DNA of 64,000 nucleotides from Strigamia acuminata. Lineage: Eukaryota > Arthropoda > Chilopoda > Geophilomorpha > Linotaeniidae. The translations under genes and the position numbers were made by a program. The notes beneath the pieces were generated by a model. The model did no database searches, was not told where the DNA came from, and saw nothing but the letters and a program-made list of their open reading frames with translations. The stretch is taken from the NCBI GenBank assembly GCA_949358305.1, contig OX442314.1:12021060-12085059 (forward strand), read 5' to 3'. Positions 1 to 9,992 of the stretch are shown here, piece by piece (the first letter of the stretch is position 1; each line of letters begins with the position of its first letter).

Positions 1-759
1 ATGACTTTTGTGTTTAATCAACAGATTGAACAAATTATTAAGTATATTACCATATATCTCCTGGTTGTAAACCAAGTACATTTAAAAAACTAAGTTTTTG
101 GAAAAAGGCTTTTATAATGGTGCTTCAAATCGCCGCCAGAGTGCGCTAATACCACAGATTGTTTCGTGAGTGCCAAAAAACGTTTTAACAAAGAACTTTT
201 TCTTAACAATATTAAAAAACAAAAATATGGGCATCAGACAGGAATTTTTAAATTCTTTTTTAGTACCGAAAACATTAAAATTCGTATCGGGCGAACATTT
301 TGGCATCCATTAAAGGACACGGGTTCCGCCAGGTGGCGCTCTGGTTTGATTACATGTCGCAATAAATCAGCATTTTCTCCCTTTTATAACTGCTTTTAAT
401 ATCAATTTTATCGTATTAATTGGAAAGTAAGCCAAAAACTGCACCAGAAAAGTCTAGTTTCCAATCTTATAATTACTTTTTTAATTTTTTTTTTTTTTAC
501 AAATTACAAAAACCGGAAGTTCAAACACACAAACATTCCAGTCAACTTAAATAAAAGTCTTTTAAAAGTCATGTTTTGGTCACGTATGTTTCGGAAATTA
601 TGGGCCAGTGCTTGGTCTAGCAGAAGTTTTTAGCATTACCAGATATTAGAAGGGTTTGGGTTCCAGTTTTGTCTAGTTCTCGGTATGCCCTGTCGCTGTG
701 TAGCAGCATGATTTTGTATGGAAAATTAGTGTAAAACAAAATAAATGTGATTAGTTATG
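1..759. other. AT-rich stretch, no gene seen
   Basis: I see no exon or clear element. Two short similar motifs (CGCCGCCAGAGTGCGC near 130 and CCGCCAGGTGGCGCTCTGG near 327) may be the ends of a worn element. Confidence 0.5.
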
Positions 760-906
760 CAAAAGGACATGTAAACCGAGCAGTAGATGCTGAAAAAAGA
801 CATGCGTCTTATCGTCTAAAAAAAACTTTTTTTTCAAAAGTTGACCGATAAATTTGGGGGTGCGTCTTGTGGTCCAATGGGTTTTATGGTCCGTAAAATA
901 CAGTAG
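760..906. mobile_element. Fragment of a DNA transposon end (GCGTCTT..GGTCCG type)
   Basis: The segment contains GCGTCTTATCGTC, a T/A run, and then GTGCGTCTTGTGGTCCAATG ending in CCGTAAAATACAGT. This is the degraded terminal pattern of a widespread animal element whose ends read ACCGTATTTTA. The nested element at 46935-47866 has similar ends. It is too worn to classify further. Confidence 0.4.
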
Positions 907-1221
907 TCTTAATAATAAATTACTAGGCAAAATATGCAACAAAATAATTCATTTAATTATTAATTTTTATTATTTAAATTATTTAAATTAAATTAAACTC
1001 CATTAACTGCTGTTGGTTGTTCCTCATTGACAATCATCGCCTTATCCGCTTGAAATTGTTTGTATCTGTCATGTTTTTTCTTGTTGAAATAGATCCAACT
1101 ATTAGCAAAATAAAAATAAAATTTATCTAGTTCCGTGTATAATGAACATGTCTATAGTCTTGTTAACTCCAAGATGATCCTTTCTCCCATTGGCTGAGCC
1201 TCATTACTCCTAACTCTAGAC

Positions 1222-1431
1222 CAGGGGTCGGCAAATAATTTTAAGTGGGGTCCGGATACTATTGAAAACCAAATAAACCCCCCAATAAACACACACAACC
1301 CAAAAAATACCAGGAAAAAAACAGGAAAAACACGAAAAAATACCGAAAAACCAAAGAAACCGAGGGAAAACGTCGCTAAAGCGTTACCGCGGTCCAAGTT
1401 TTGATCGCTGTCTGCCTATTGCCGACCGCTG
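1222..1431. mobile_element. hAT non-autonomous element (hAT-A) with perfect 8-bp TSD
   Basis: The element begins CAGGGGTCGGCAAAT and ends TTGCCGACCGCTG. A perfect 8-bp direct repeat, CTCTAGAC, lies at 1214-1221 and 1432-1439. This is the hAT signature in both TIR form and duplication length. At 210 bp it is far too short to encode a transposase. A second copy is at 18480-19174. Confidence 0.88.
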
Positions 1432-1604
1432 CTCTAGACTGTATACTACCACCAGGAAAGGTAGTTTTTATTTTTATTTATTTTTCTGGTTATTATGATC
1501 ATTTAAATTGATATAATTTAAATTGTATTTTATTATAAAATGTTATTTTCATTTAGGAAATAAAGTTTTATGCAATTTTTAATTTAAAAATCATGTTTGT
1601 TCTG

Positions 1605-1610
1605 TTTATT
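1605..1610 (-). terminator. Candidate poly(A) signal for the SLC46-like transcript
   Basis: An AATAAA hexamer reads on the minus strand about 185 bp after the stop codon, inside the TIR element that covers the 3' flank. Other minus-strand AATAAA-like hexamers lie in the T-rich tract near 1465-1485. Which one is used cannot be told. Confidence 0.35.
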
Positions 1611-1791
1611 GGTTGCTTTGTCAGGAAAGCAAACAATTTCCTAACAATAGGTAATCGATTACAACGTCTGTACATTGTAATGCAATTCTGGTGTTTGGGT
1701 CTATTTTCTTGGATCACTACACAAGTGAAATGGCTTGGCCAATGGGAGAAAGGATCATCTTAGTGTTAACAAGAGTATAATTATGAAGTTC

Positions 1792-1952
1792 TTACATGAA
1801 AATTGCTATTGGAATTAGCACAAAACCGGCCGATAGCATATATACGGCGCCTCGGTAAATCTCTCTCGTAGCTTTGTATGTTTGTGAGTAAACGACAGAT
1901 GACGCGATAGGTGAAAGTGCTTCACAAGAAGAAATAACTGCATATAATTTAC
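1792..1952 (-). CDS. SLC46-like gene, terminal coding exon 5
   Basis: The exon starts after the acceptor TGTTTTAG and continues the frame as GKLYAVISSCEALSP. It ends with the last helix (GAVYMLSAGFVLIPIAIF) and the TAA at 1794-1792. The start of the exon completes the family motif TKDETGK across the junction. The stop lies 13 bp from the end of a transposable element at 1779. Confidence 0.9.
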
Positions 1953-4032
1953 CTAAAACATTTATATGTCGGTAAATAACTAGAGAAAAAATTCCTCACA
2001 AAATATTTTTAAAGAACTCACCAGTTTCGTCCTTGGTCACTAATTTGGATGAGAAAGATCGAATTGTTGGCATCCCAATAAATTGGAAGAACGACACTGT
2101 TGCAGCTAATGAACAAAACCAATCCATAAACACCAATTAACTTGAAAGACAATTCAAATGACTAAAACACCTACCTACGTATAACATCCAGCCCTTAAAA
2201 CTTATGGCCGTTATGGCATTTTTAAGAAATATACCAGATAGGCCTATTATGCCTAACATCAAATCTGTCAATTTATATTTCTTAAAAAGTAATCTGAAGA
2301 TAAGAACTGTGCCTGAAACAAATAAATAGTGTATTTTAAGTTTAATTATAATAAATATATTATAAATATATAATTATAATTATAAATACCGGTAGTATAG
2401 TTTAATTTAATAAATAGGACAGGGAATGATGTCATTTTTGTTTTAAAATTGAAGTTAAACACAAAATATTTTAATTTTTGAATTCGGCTAGTGGTAATTG
2501 GATTTGTCACGTTTTGTGCTAGGTGGCATACCAAAAACGTGTTTATACAAGGAAAAACAAGATCGTTTCTGGAAAACTAGGATATTGTACACATGCACAG
2601 ATGTGCACAATCAAAGGAATCAGAAATGATCGACCGGAGGTGTAACTAGCCATGGCTAACGGTTAAACATGTTTTGTTGTTTAAATGTCTTGCGCATGCC
2701 CCCTATGACTGACATCGGCCACCATTTTCTCAGTTAGATCCAGACAAGCAGTAGCTGCATTCAAAAACTCTAAAACGTATGCAAAACTCGTTTCGTGTTT
2801 GTACGTGACGTCATTCCCATTGAATAACATGGGAATGTTATTTAATGGGAATGACGTCTAGTGACAATATGCGTATCTTACCTACTCCTGTTACCAAGAG
2901 AGAATACGTGGAGTAATATCCCAATTTGACTTGATCCCAGCCAAACTGTGCTTGCACAAACAATAACTGCACTGTGTGTTCACCTGAAATTATATAAAAC
3001 AAAGCTATAACCACATATTTCCTACAACAAACCCAATTTCTTACCCGTCAACGGAAATAACAAGATAAACATCGAAAATAGCATAAGGTGAATGTAAACC
3101 CGATCGTTGCCTTCCCGTTTTCCAGTGAAGATTTTTAAATTGTCCACCACATTTTGCACGTCAAACAAATCGCGAAGAACACCGCATTTCCTTCCATCGT
3201 TGACAGACACGACAGTTTCCGCCAAGAAAAATATCGAGTAGAATATAGACACACAAAAGAAAGTGACGCTGATCGCAAATCCGGGGATGTAACCCCACGC
3301 GGAATACATGACCGAACTGAGCGTCATACCGATCGGCAAAGAAACGAACATTGCGAAATCGGCGATGGCAATTCGTTTAGTTCGACCGCTGACAGTCGTT
3401 ATGTCCGAAAGGTAACTGAAGCAACCCATCATCATGGAAACCATTCCGCCGGTGAAGCCGATAAATGCCGAACCAATAAGTAGATATTCGGGACGTGTTT
3501 CTACGTAATACGCGGCGAGGGTGCTGCAGACGGAACTGCCCAGATAGCCGAAAATTGGGAAAATGATTGGGAATTTCCGGCTGTGTTTGTCGCTCCAGGA
3601 GCCGAGGAAACAAGAGTATACAATTGCGGGGATGGTCTCGATTAGTCTTTTGTACATTGCAAAATCGGCGGAGTAGGATTGGATTTTGGCCGAGGCGTTG
3701 TGGTCGCCCGTGTAGTTTAGACAGAGCTCGTTGGTGTAATTGAAGGTCACGTGACAGATTTTGTCGATCACGAGTGCACTGAGAGGATTCATTTGCAGTG
3801 ACATTGCGAGCATGGTAAAGAAGAGTGTGGGTTCGACTGTGATTAATCGCTTGACAAATGCTCTGGGTTTCTCTTCCGGTTCCGGGAGTTCTTCGTCTTT
3901 ATTTTGTGTGGGAGTTAAATTGTCTCTGGTTTTGTCGTTTTTTTTAGTTGTTGGTTCCGATTGGGTTGATTGTGAGTTGTTTTTATCTGATAGTTGGTCG
4001 TTTTCGACGAGATAGTCTTGCGACGACTGCAT
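1792..4032 (-). CDS. SLC46-family MFS transporter, complete 5-exon gene
   Basis: This is a 490-residue multi-pass transporter of the major facilitator superfamily. I joined exons 4032-3045, 2983-2882, 2312-2175, 2105-2022 and 1952-1792. All introns have GT..AG ends and are phase 1, and the total of 1473 nt ends in TAA. Residues 1-62 are a polar Ser/Thr/Glu-rich cytoplasmic tail. TM1 starts near residue 64 with the family's VEP motif. The first outer loop has Cys93, Cys104 and N-glycosylation sequons at 98, 106 and 112. The MFS loop GSWSDKHSRK is at 144-153. A polar central loop at about 274-320 leads to the second six-helix half, which contains FFQFIGMPTIRS in exon 4 and the GAVYMLSAG helix in exon 5. 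Known members carry folate with protons (SLC46A1) or muropeptides (SLC46A2/A3). The substrate here cannot be told. Family assignment is strong; plasma or endolysosomal membrane is inferred. Confidence 0.93.
2022..2105 (-). CDS. SLC46-like gene, coding exon 4
   Basis: This 84-nt phase 1/phase 1 exon lies between the acceptor TTGTTCATTAG and the donor GTGAG. It encodes residues 410-438, including FFQFIGMPTIRSFSSKLV, the conserved motif before the loop between helices 10 and 11. Confidence 0.9.
2175..2312 (-). CDS. SLC46-like gene, coding exon 3
   Basis: This 138-nt phase 1/phase 1 exon lies between the acceptor TTTGTTTCAG and the donor GTAGGTG. It encodes residues 364-410 with KKYKLTDLMLGIIGLSG, a helix 8-9 segment typical of SLC46 proteins. 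The donor is weaker than the others, but the frame is kept only with this site. Confidence 0.9.
2590..2780 (-). repeat. Dispersed repeat (P family) in SLC46-like intron 2
   Basis: Read on the minus strand it gives an AAAATGG core, a GGGCATGCGCAAGACATTTAAAC motif split here by small changes, and an AACATGTTT end. The same string recurs near 18410-18479, 54340-54475 and 59660-59815. Boundaries are approximate. Confidence 0.5.
2807..2858. repeat. 23-bp inverted repeat with CRE-like tips
   Basis: Arms 2807-2829 and 2836-2858 match at 22 of 23 positions around a 6-nt loop. The left tip reads TGACGTCA and the right tip TGACGTCT, both close to the CREB/ATF site. It lies within intron 2 of the SLC46-like gene. 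Confidence 0.8.
2882..2983 (-). CDS. SLC46-like gene, coding exon 2
   Basis: This 102-nt phase 1/phase 1 exon lies between the acceptor ATTTCAG and the donor GTAAG. It encodes residues 330-364, including the helix-7 region with FGWDQVKLGYYSTYS. That matches the family pattern of an aromatic-Gly-Trp followed by YYS. Confidence 0.9.
3045..4032 (-). CDS. SLC46-like gene, coding exon 1
   Basis: This exon holds the ATG at 4032-4030 and 329 codons plus 1 nt. It ends at the donor GTAAG (3044-3040). The open frame runs a few codons past the donor, and those extra residues do not belong to the protein. It encodes the N-terminal tail and the first half of the transporter. Just upstream, a pyrimidine-rich TTTTACCAG (AG at 4042-4041) looks like an acceptor, so the 5' UTR is probably split by an intron. 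Confidence 0.92.
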
Positions 4033-4254
4033 TCTGTAATCTGGTAAAACAAATACGAATGTTAGTTAAGATTTTTTTTATTTTTTTTTATTTTATTGTG
4101 ATAAAGTTGAGTCGTTATCATCTGATTACTATTTTGTGTCGATTTTATTAACGTTGTTTCTTTTTAATCAGTTTTTTAAAGGGGAACTGGCTATCGGGTC
4201 ACATTCAAAATGTTCGTTTTTGTCGTAAAATCGAACGAAGTTTGCACGTTTCAT

Positions 4255-4400
4255 TTGCCAATATGACATGCGCATGCGCAGATCATGTCACTAACCCTAA
4301 AGGAAAATGCGAAAGGAAGAAAAGTGACTTGATCACTACCTTTCGTAAAAGTATCTTTTGGATGACGTGTTTTACGTCACTTCCGGTGTCGAAAAGAAAG
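4255..4400 (-). promoter_or_regulatory. Probable TATA-less promoter of the SLC46-like gene
   Basis: The segment carries a perfect NRF1-type palindrome, TGCGCATGCGCA, at about 4269-4280. Near 4370-4390 there is a CRE half-site followed by an ETS/GABP site (TTACGTCACTTCCGG). A candidate first-exon donor AAAG/GTAGTG reads on the minus strand with its GT at 4339-4338. It would pair with the acceptor at 4042-4041 to remove a roughly 300-nt 5' UTR intron. Motifs are seen; the transcription start is inferred. Confidence 0.5.
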
Positions 4401-5320
4401 AAACGGAAAGATTTATTTTTCCTTTCGCAAATTGAACAAACTTATTATTTAACGTACAGACTTGTAGATTATATCGGTTACTGTATTTGATATCGGCAGA
4501 TTTTTTGTTAAAGACATTAAGTAACACCTTGCTTGAGTTTTTACAGTAACGACTGTGCAATTTTCATTGTTTATGGTATATAAGAATAATGGGTGTGAGA
4601 AAATATGTTGAGAAAAGGTTAAGAACCACTGAACTAAACGTTTCTAATGTTATATTTACCTTATGTGTGTTGGAAATATATTGTATATTATATATTATAA
4701 TATCTAATTGAACAGTAAAATGCTTGAATATACGAGCATTTTCTCTGCTTCAGCCTCGTTGTGTTCTCGTTATTTATATTTAAAGGATTTCATGTGACTC
4801 GATACAGCCTGATGGAAATATCCAATTAAAAAGCTTATATATATATATAAAAAAAATTGATATGTCAATGAGAAAGATAAAAACTCAAAGCGTGTGACAA
4901 AAGCTCGTTTAAAAACAGTTCCTACTTGGTTTTCTTCAACAATTTTATTTTTATTTTATTAACACAAAATGTGTGTGATGGGGCGGGGCAAAGCAACTTC
5001 CTATTGTGATTCAAGTCTAATTTGTCAAAATAATTAGCGTAAAATTAATCGTAAAGAATAAAGGACAGTTAAATCTTTAAATTTACTGGGTTGTCTCCAC
5101 CATTTATTTAAATGTCCCAACGACGCAGTTTTGGCACCCATTTTTATGGCTTTGGGGGGCACACGTCATCCTCTTATCCAATTTTTTTTTCCTTTTTAGT
5201 GTCCCCAAACTGGCCTTTAAAATGATTTTTTGATGGCGTGAAAAATCGAAAAAGGTCACTTTTAGGGCACAAAATTTAAATTTATTTTGTGGATTTTGAT
5301 CATCAACCAAAAAAATGTGG
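4401..5320. other. AT-rich intergenic DNA, no gene seen
   Basis: Only short AT runs and a (TA)n stretch near 4838-4850 stand out. Confidence 0.5.
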
Positions 5321-5499
5321 ACAATAGACCATTGGAAAATTATGACGTAATGCAGTTTGGCTTTGCCCACAATAAGAAAATTACAAATTAACAATGTTAT
5401 AATGTTATTTTGCAATGGTTTTTCTCGTAGAGGGAGGACAACTATTGTTACGATCACATTATTGTGTTACCTGACCTCATTTTTCCAAAGGTCTATTGT
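5321..5499. repeat. 179-bp element with 19-bp inverted ends
   Basis: The arms ACAATAGACCATTGGAAAA (5321-5339) and the inverse at 5481-5499 match at 18 of 19 positions. This looks like a tiny MITE. I cannot read a clear target-site duplication. Confidence 0.5.
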
Positions 5500-5747
5500 T
5501 CGGATTTTAAAATTCATTCCTACTCCGGACGTAAATTTAAAGACCACATAAAGAGGACTTAGAGTAACTCTAAAAGAATGAAATTCCTCCGTAGATTTTG
5601 GTGTTTTTATAATCATGAAATCATATTGAACTATGAATACATCGTATTTCGCTTTCTGACTGCGGATTACATTCTGCACATGCTGAAACAATTGATGTTG
5701 CGTCTGGTCAATCAGATGGTTTCAATGAAACCTGGAATTGGATCTAG

Positions 5748-5767
5748 TTCTAGAACTAGTTCCAGAA
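5748..5767. promoter_or_regulatory. Heat-shock-element-like pair
   Basis: The string TTCTAGAACTAGTTCCAGAA has two TTCnnGAA units separated by 4 bp. The canonical spacing is 2 bp. It is partly a 16-bp palindrome. No gene start is recognised beside it, so function is doubtful. Confidence 0.25.
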
Positions 5768-5949
5768 TCCGAAAATGGCGGTCTGTTTGCATGTGGCAAA
5801 GTCTTGCCAACCAGACGTGAATCGACGAGAGTTGGAGTTGATCATGATTGGTTGGCCGCATGACGTTTCCTTGCGTTGCGTTGCTTACTTCAACTTGGAG
5901 TTGAAACAAGAATTGCGTCAACGGCAAACATTTTTGGACGCAAGCAGCT

Positions 5950-6080
5950 TGCGTTGCATCTAGGCTTAATATTAGGCTTAATGCTGCTAAATGATGCCTG
6001 GAATTAGGAAATCATCTGCGCAGAATGGGATTTGCGCTATGAATTAGGCATCAAGATACCGGATGCAAACTGTAGTTTAG
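5950..6080. mobile_element. Half copy of TA-element F
   Basis: It carries the family string GGCTTAATATTAGGCTTAAT, then GGAATTAGGAAATCATCTGCGC, and ends CAAGATACCGGATGCAAACT. This equals the right half of the full copy at 49747-50594. The left half is missing. Confidence 0.6.
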
Positions 6081-7955
6081 TTTTTGGATTTTAAAAGTAA
6101 ATGACAATTAAAATTCCTTCATTTTCACCCAACCATGCTTTTACTTACTTTTTTTCATCTACAAACATTATAAAAAAAAAATTGCAAGTTCGACTCTCGA
6201 TCTAACTTGTCTAGCAGCCATTTTGAATCTGTTTGTAACGAGTAAACAAGCAATCCCTCCCCTCTGCCGTTTTGGCTCACAGCTTGCTGTTTTTCAATGT
6301 CAATCAGTCTTTGCAAGCCATCTGGAATGGCATCAATTTGAATCAATTACAAACATTTTTATTCCGCATTAAATGGAGCGGAAAAGAAACAAAAATGTGC
6401 ATACACTTTTAACTAGTGGCGGAAAAGAAGTTGAGGTATGTTAGGCGTGTGTAAACTGCTCGGAACGTTCTAAGGCCAAGCTGGCGCGTTTGGCTCATAA
6501 AAACATCTCATTTTGAAGATGCAAGGAGGCTGAAGGAGTCGACTTGACTCTGGGGAATTTCACCTGATAGACAAGCATAAATAGATAAAAGTTTGATCCT
6601 TCTTTTACTCGTGTGAGGGATTTCGGGCGAGGAGTTTAAGAGTTATAAAAAACAGAGAGAAGTGAGAAAAGCAAGCAAAGTAAAGGAGGGAGAAAAAAAA
6701 ATATAGATGAAAGGTGTTGATCCATGTGCATATTTTATTATGCGACAAGGGCAACTAAGTTTGAGCATGGACGCCATTCGGGACTAAAACTTGCTTTTCA
6801 AGACATTATCACCTCGCGTGGTGTGTTGGAAGACCCCCCTGCACCTGTTTTAAGGATCAATATCAGGCGCGCACAACCATTCCTTGGTAAGGGTAGTGGG
6901 GCTGCCACTAGTAAACATCCCCATCTTTATTCGTCTTACCTCGTTCGTCTGCCACCATCAACTAAGTTGGATCAATATTCTGCACACGGGTACATTTGTA
7001 CCTGTTTTTTGTTTGTTTTTGGGGACTTTTTTGGGGTTTTTTTTTGTGGGGTGGTTAGGGTTTTGGAATATTTTAGGCAAAATTTGGGATTTTTTTTTTT
7101 GGGTTAAATAAAACGAAACGGTTTTAAAACGAGGTTTTTTTGTGTTGTTTGTTGTTATTTTTTTTTTGCATTAGGATTCGGACGAGTTGGTTCTATTTTT
7201 ATGCATTTTTTACGCGGTTTATGGTGCATCCAAAGTCGATTTCCGTTATGTGCTCTTACGGGACACGCTAATGGAAGACCGGATTACCAAGTCACTCGTT
7301 TTAGTCTCCTGAAATATTGATGAAGTCGCAATGGTACTGTCGGTTGACTTGACGTGGTTTGTGCAGCAAAATGTTAAGTCTAGTCTTTCCCCATGAACCA
7401 TCAAATAAAAGGAGATCGCATGAAATTTTGAAGAGTTTTATATATCTTTGACAAATTGAATTTTCAATTTTCCATTCCCATACCCCCTTGAAAAAAAATG
7501 TAATAAGAAATAATAATTATGATGTAACAAGAAACACTCTTACCTAGGGTGGATTTATGCAACAGATTATTGTATAATACAGTCTGCGACAAAATGATGT
7601 CCACCCCATTTTTTCAAGGTTTCTCTGCACTGTGCACATGTAGAAAGCTGATCGAGTACCAAGCTAAAAAATATTATGAAATTAGTATAGAAATTGTTTT
7701 CTAAAATGCATTATTACAATAAAATTGCATATTTCTTGAATTTAAGGGTCTGCGAGTTCAATTGACCCAAATGCCCACATGTACTGTATTAGTGAAGAAA
7801 GAGTGACGATATCACTTAAAGTCTGAGGGAGGTGTGTCTTTGTTGACAATTAAGCAAGAAGTGAAGTTTAGGAAGTAGTGTGGCCCAGTGATCATCTCTG
7901 ATCACATGATTGACTAGCCATGTCAACTGTGATCAGTCGTGGGGCAGAAACTATT
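6081..7955. other. No gene seen; strand-skewed G/T tract at 6990-7180
   Basis: The region 6990-7180 is strongly G+T biased on the plus strand, with runs of G and T. Overlapping open frames there are low-complexity (Phe/Gly/Val/Leu) and not convincing. The rest is unremarkable. Confidence 0.45.
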
Positions 7956-8307
7956 CGGACATAGATTGTTACTATTTCCCCATCCTACAAAATTGATCAC
8001 TTTGGGGAATTAATTACAATAGCTACAAACCTCTATTGTTGGGAGTTTTGGCTGGTTTTTGCAAGTTTTTGGAGAATTTTGGATGGCTTTTGTAGATTTT
8101 GAGAGATTTTTGTGAAGATTTTAGAGGATTTTGTAGCTTTTGCTAGTCTGCGGTGTATTGCAACCAATTACAGGCAGTAAGTTGGAATTGAAATTGGCAA
8201 AAATTGAAGAAAAAAATCTAGAAACGAAAATTTTGGGCGACAAAGTGATTGAACATCGTTGCGCCCCACCAAAAATCAGCTCGCGCCCCACAGTTTGAGA
8301 AATGCTG
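7956..8307. mobile_element. hAT-D non-autonomous element, copy 1
   Basis: The right end reads inverted as CAGCATTTCTCAAACTGTGG, a typical hAT tip. The body shares a GGTGGGGCGCAACG block and a TTTTGGAGAATTTTGGATGG tract with the inverted copy at 38863-39307. The left end has diverged, so the start is approximate. Confidence 0.65.
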
Positions 8308-8480
8308 ATCTAAAGTGTTTGGTTTCTCGGTGTTTCCACTTTGCGATCGCATTTGTATTTCAATTTCTCGCTTGAAATTTATTTATCTCCAACGAGGAAT
8401 ACACAGCCAATGAGATAACAAGACCAAGTGTGACCAGAAGCCAGAAAAAAAATAATCTTCTCCGGACCGGCGTAAATTTA

Positions 8481-8920
8481 AACAAGTAAATATCTGTAAT
8501 GCATGGAAGCATTACATATTAGACTTCTAAACCCCTTCTACACTTTTCTGTATAGAAATACATCTGTCCGTCTGTCCCTAAATAAAATACCAAAATAAAA
8601 GAAAATAATGTCGAGTTTCCGGGTTCGAGAAATGCACAGACGGGCGACAACACGTCGATGAGCTGACCATTGATGTATTATTATTATTATTCTGGTATTA
8701 GTCTGTAATAGACGGCTAAAAGTCTAGTAAAACCAGTTTTTTAGTTAAGCCGAAGGTCGGAAAAATACGAAAATACCTTAGGAACCTATTGTAGGTATGC
8801 AGAGTTCATTGCAGTTGCCCGTTTGGCTCTAGCTGCTATGGTTTTTGAGAAATTGATACGGACAGACGGACAGAGCCGTTTCATTAGACTTTCTAAACAG
8901 AGTTTAGAAGTGTAAAAGTA
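8481..8920. mobile_element. H-family element, copy 1
   Basis: It opens AACAAGTAAATATCTGTAATG with a GTAATGC..GCATTAC hairpin and then TTAGACTTCTAAA. It ends ACTTTCTAAACAGAGTTTAG. The copy at 25091-25745 shares both ends and an internal GGCTAAAAGT..CTAAAACCGGT/AGT block. No coding capacity is seen. Confidence 0.65.
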
Positions 8921-8994
8921 AAGATTATCGCTTATGATTATTACTTCTGAAAATAATCCGAAGATGGTGTGCAAGACGAGTTGCCCTTGACAAC

Positions 8995-9335
8995 GCGGAA
9001 CGACTTAATGGAGAAAGCCGGTCGCCGACCGAGAGAGAGAGAGGGAGACTGTTGTACACTTTCTCTCATTGGTTTCTCCCGCTGGGACTTTGTCGCACAT
9101 TGGTTTTCTCTCGCTGGCTGTTCCTTCTGTGTTTATATCAGTTTGTCTCTCTCAAGTGCAGCCCTGGCGAGCGTGCTTTTACTGCCTGCTAGAGCTATGA
9201 TTGGAAAACAGAGTAAATGGAATTCAGCAGTGTGCGCTATTCTTTCCTCACTCTCTGTCTTTACTCCCTTGTTCCTTTCGATTACGCTGGCTACAACCAG
9301 AGGGCGGATTGATGTCAATCTTTACACTTGTAGAA
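8995..9335. promoter_or_regulatory. GC-richer, GAGA/CCAAT-bearing island
   Basis: The composition rises sharply above the AT background. It contains a GAGAGAGAGAGGGAGAC run and repeated ATTGGTTT (inverse CCAAT) motifs near 9068 and 9100. An open frame of about 130 codons crosses it but has no recognisable domain and uses a non-ATG start. I read it as a candidate promoter or enhancer. Confidence 0.35.
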
Positions 9336-9896
9336 ATATACCTGGTCTTGACGAAATTTAAGTGAATTGGATTGGTGATTCATTTTCTCGTTCATTTATT
9401 GCTAAAAAATGTCTTTTCTCGTGGGGTAAGACCAATGCTTCATTCTTTTTAGTAATAGCGCGAGTTCCACCGGAATAAATTGTGCGTGAAAGTCTGCGCG
9501 TTTGTTTCGTGGGATTTTTTTAAGTGTATACGGTTATTGCTTGTTTTTAAGAATAGAGGCAATTTTTGTCATTGTAATGGGCGGAAAAGTACATAGAAAT
9601 GGGTGAATTCGGCGTGTCGATGTTGTGTCGATGTGTGGAGTGGTTTTTTTGAGTTGTTATTGTGTGTTTTAATGGGAAATAAGGGCGCTTTTGATATTTA
9701 TTATTTTGGTTTGGAACGTGCTTGGAATTCGTGAGAGACGTTGAAAAAGAGAAACATTTTCGCATATGTTTTGATATAAATTTATTTGAGTGTTTTTATT
9801 ACGTGCACGTGGTTGGATTTAAGGTAGTTGATCGTTCCGAATAGAAATGTGATGAGAAAATCGTTGAGATTTATTTAAAAACGAAATAAACGATGA

Positions 9897-9992
9897 GTGT
9901 TTGTTAGGACGGATATCGGTGTTTGTTGTGGCGGACTTCGGTGCGGTCGCAGCGGCCGCGATGGAAGCCAATTTCCGTCCTAAAACATTTTT
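9897..9992. repeat. GC-rich patch with weak inverted ends
   Basis: GTTAGGACGGATATCGG near 9904 is matched in inverse by CCAATTTCCGTCCTAAAAC near 9969. Between them is GCGGCCGCGATGGAAGCC. This may be a small element. The ATG leads only into a poly-T run. Confidence 0.3.

Larger units (their letters stand above)
1153..1779. mobile_element. TATACTC-family TIR element, host of a hAT insertion
   Basis: The ends are TATAGTCTTGTTAACTCC and its near inverse GTTAACAAGAGTATA. Next inside both ends comes an inverted CTCCCATTGGCTGAGCC block. Related copies lie at 20565-21000, 21382-21755, 36026-36646 and 37409-37803. Without the 210-bp hAT insertion and its 8-bp duplication, this copy is about 409 bp. 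The TA at both tips fits a Tc1/mariner-type duplication, but the superfamily is inferred. It abuts the stop codon of the SLC46-like gene. Confidence 0.75.

Noticed and set aside
3154-3483. Plus-strand 109-codon frame opposite the transporter exon
   Set aside because: It is an antisense shadow of coding exon 1.
6724-7107. 127-codon plus-strand ORF
   Set aside because: The second half is a G/T homopolymer-rich tract encoding Phe/Gly/Val. No domain or splice support is seen.
8969-9361. 130-codon plus-strand open frame
   Set aside because: It has a non-ATG start, no recognisable domain, and lies in a GAGA/CCAAT-rich island that explains the open frame.
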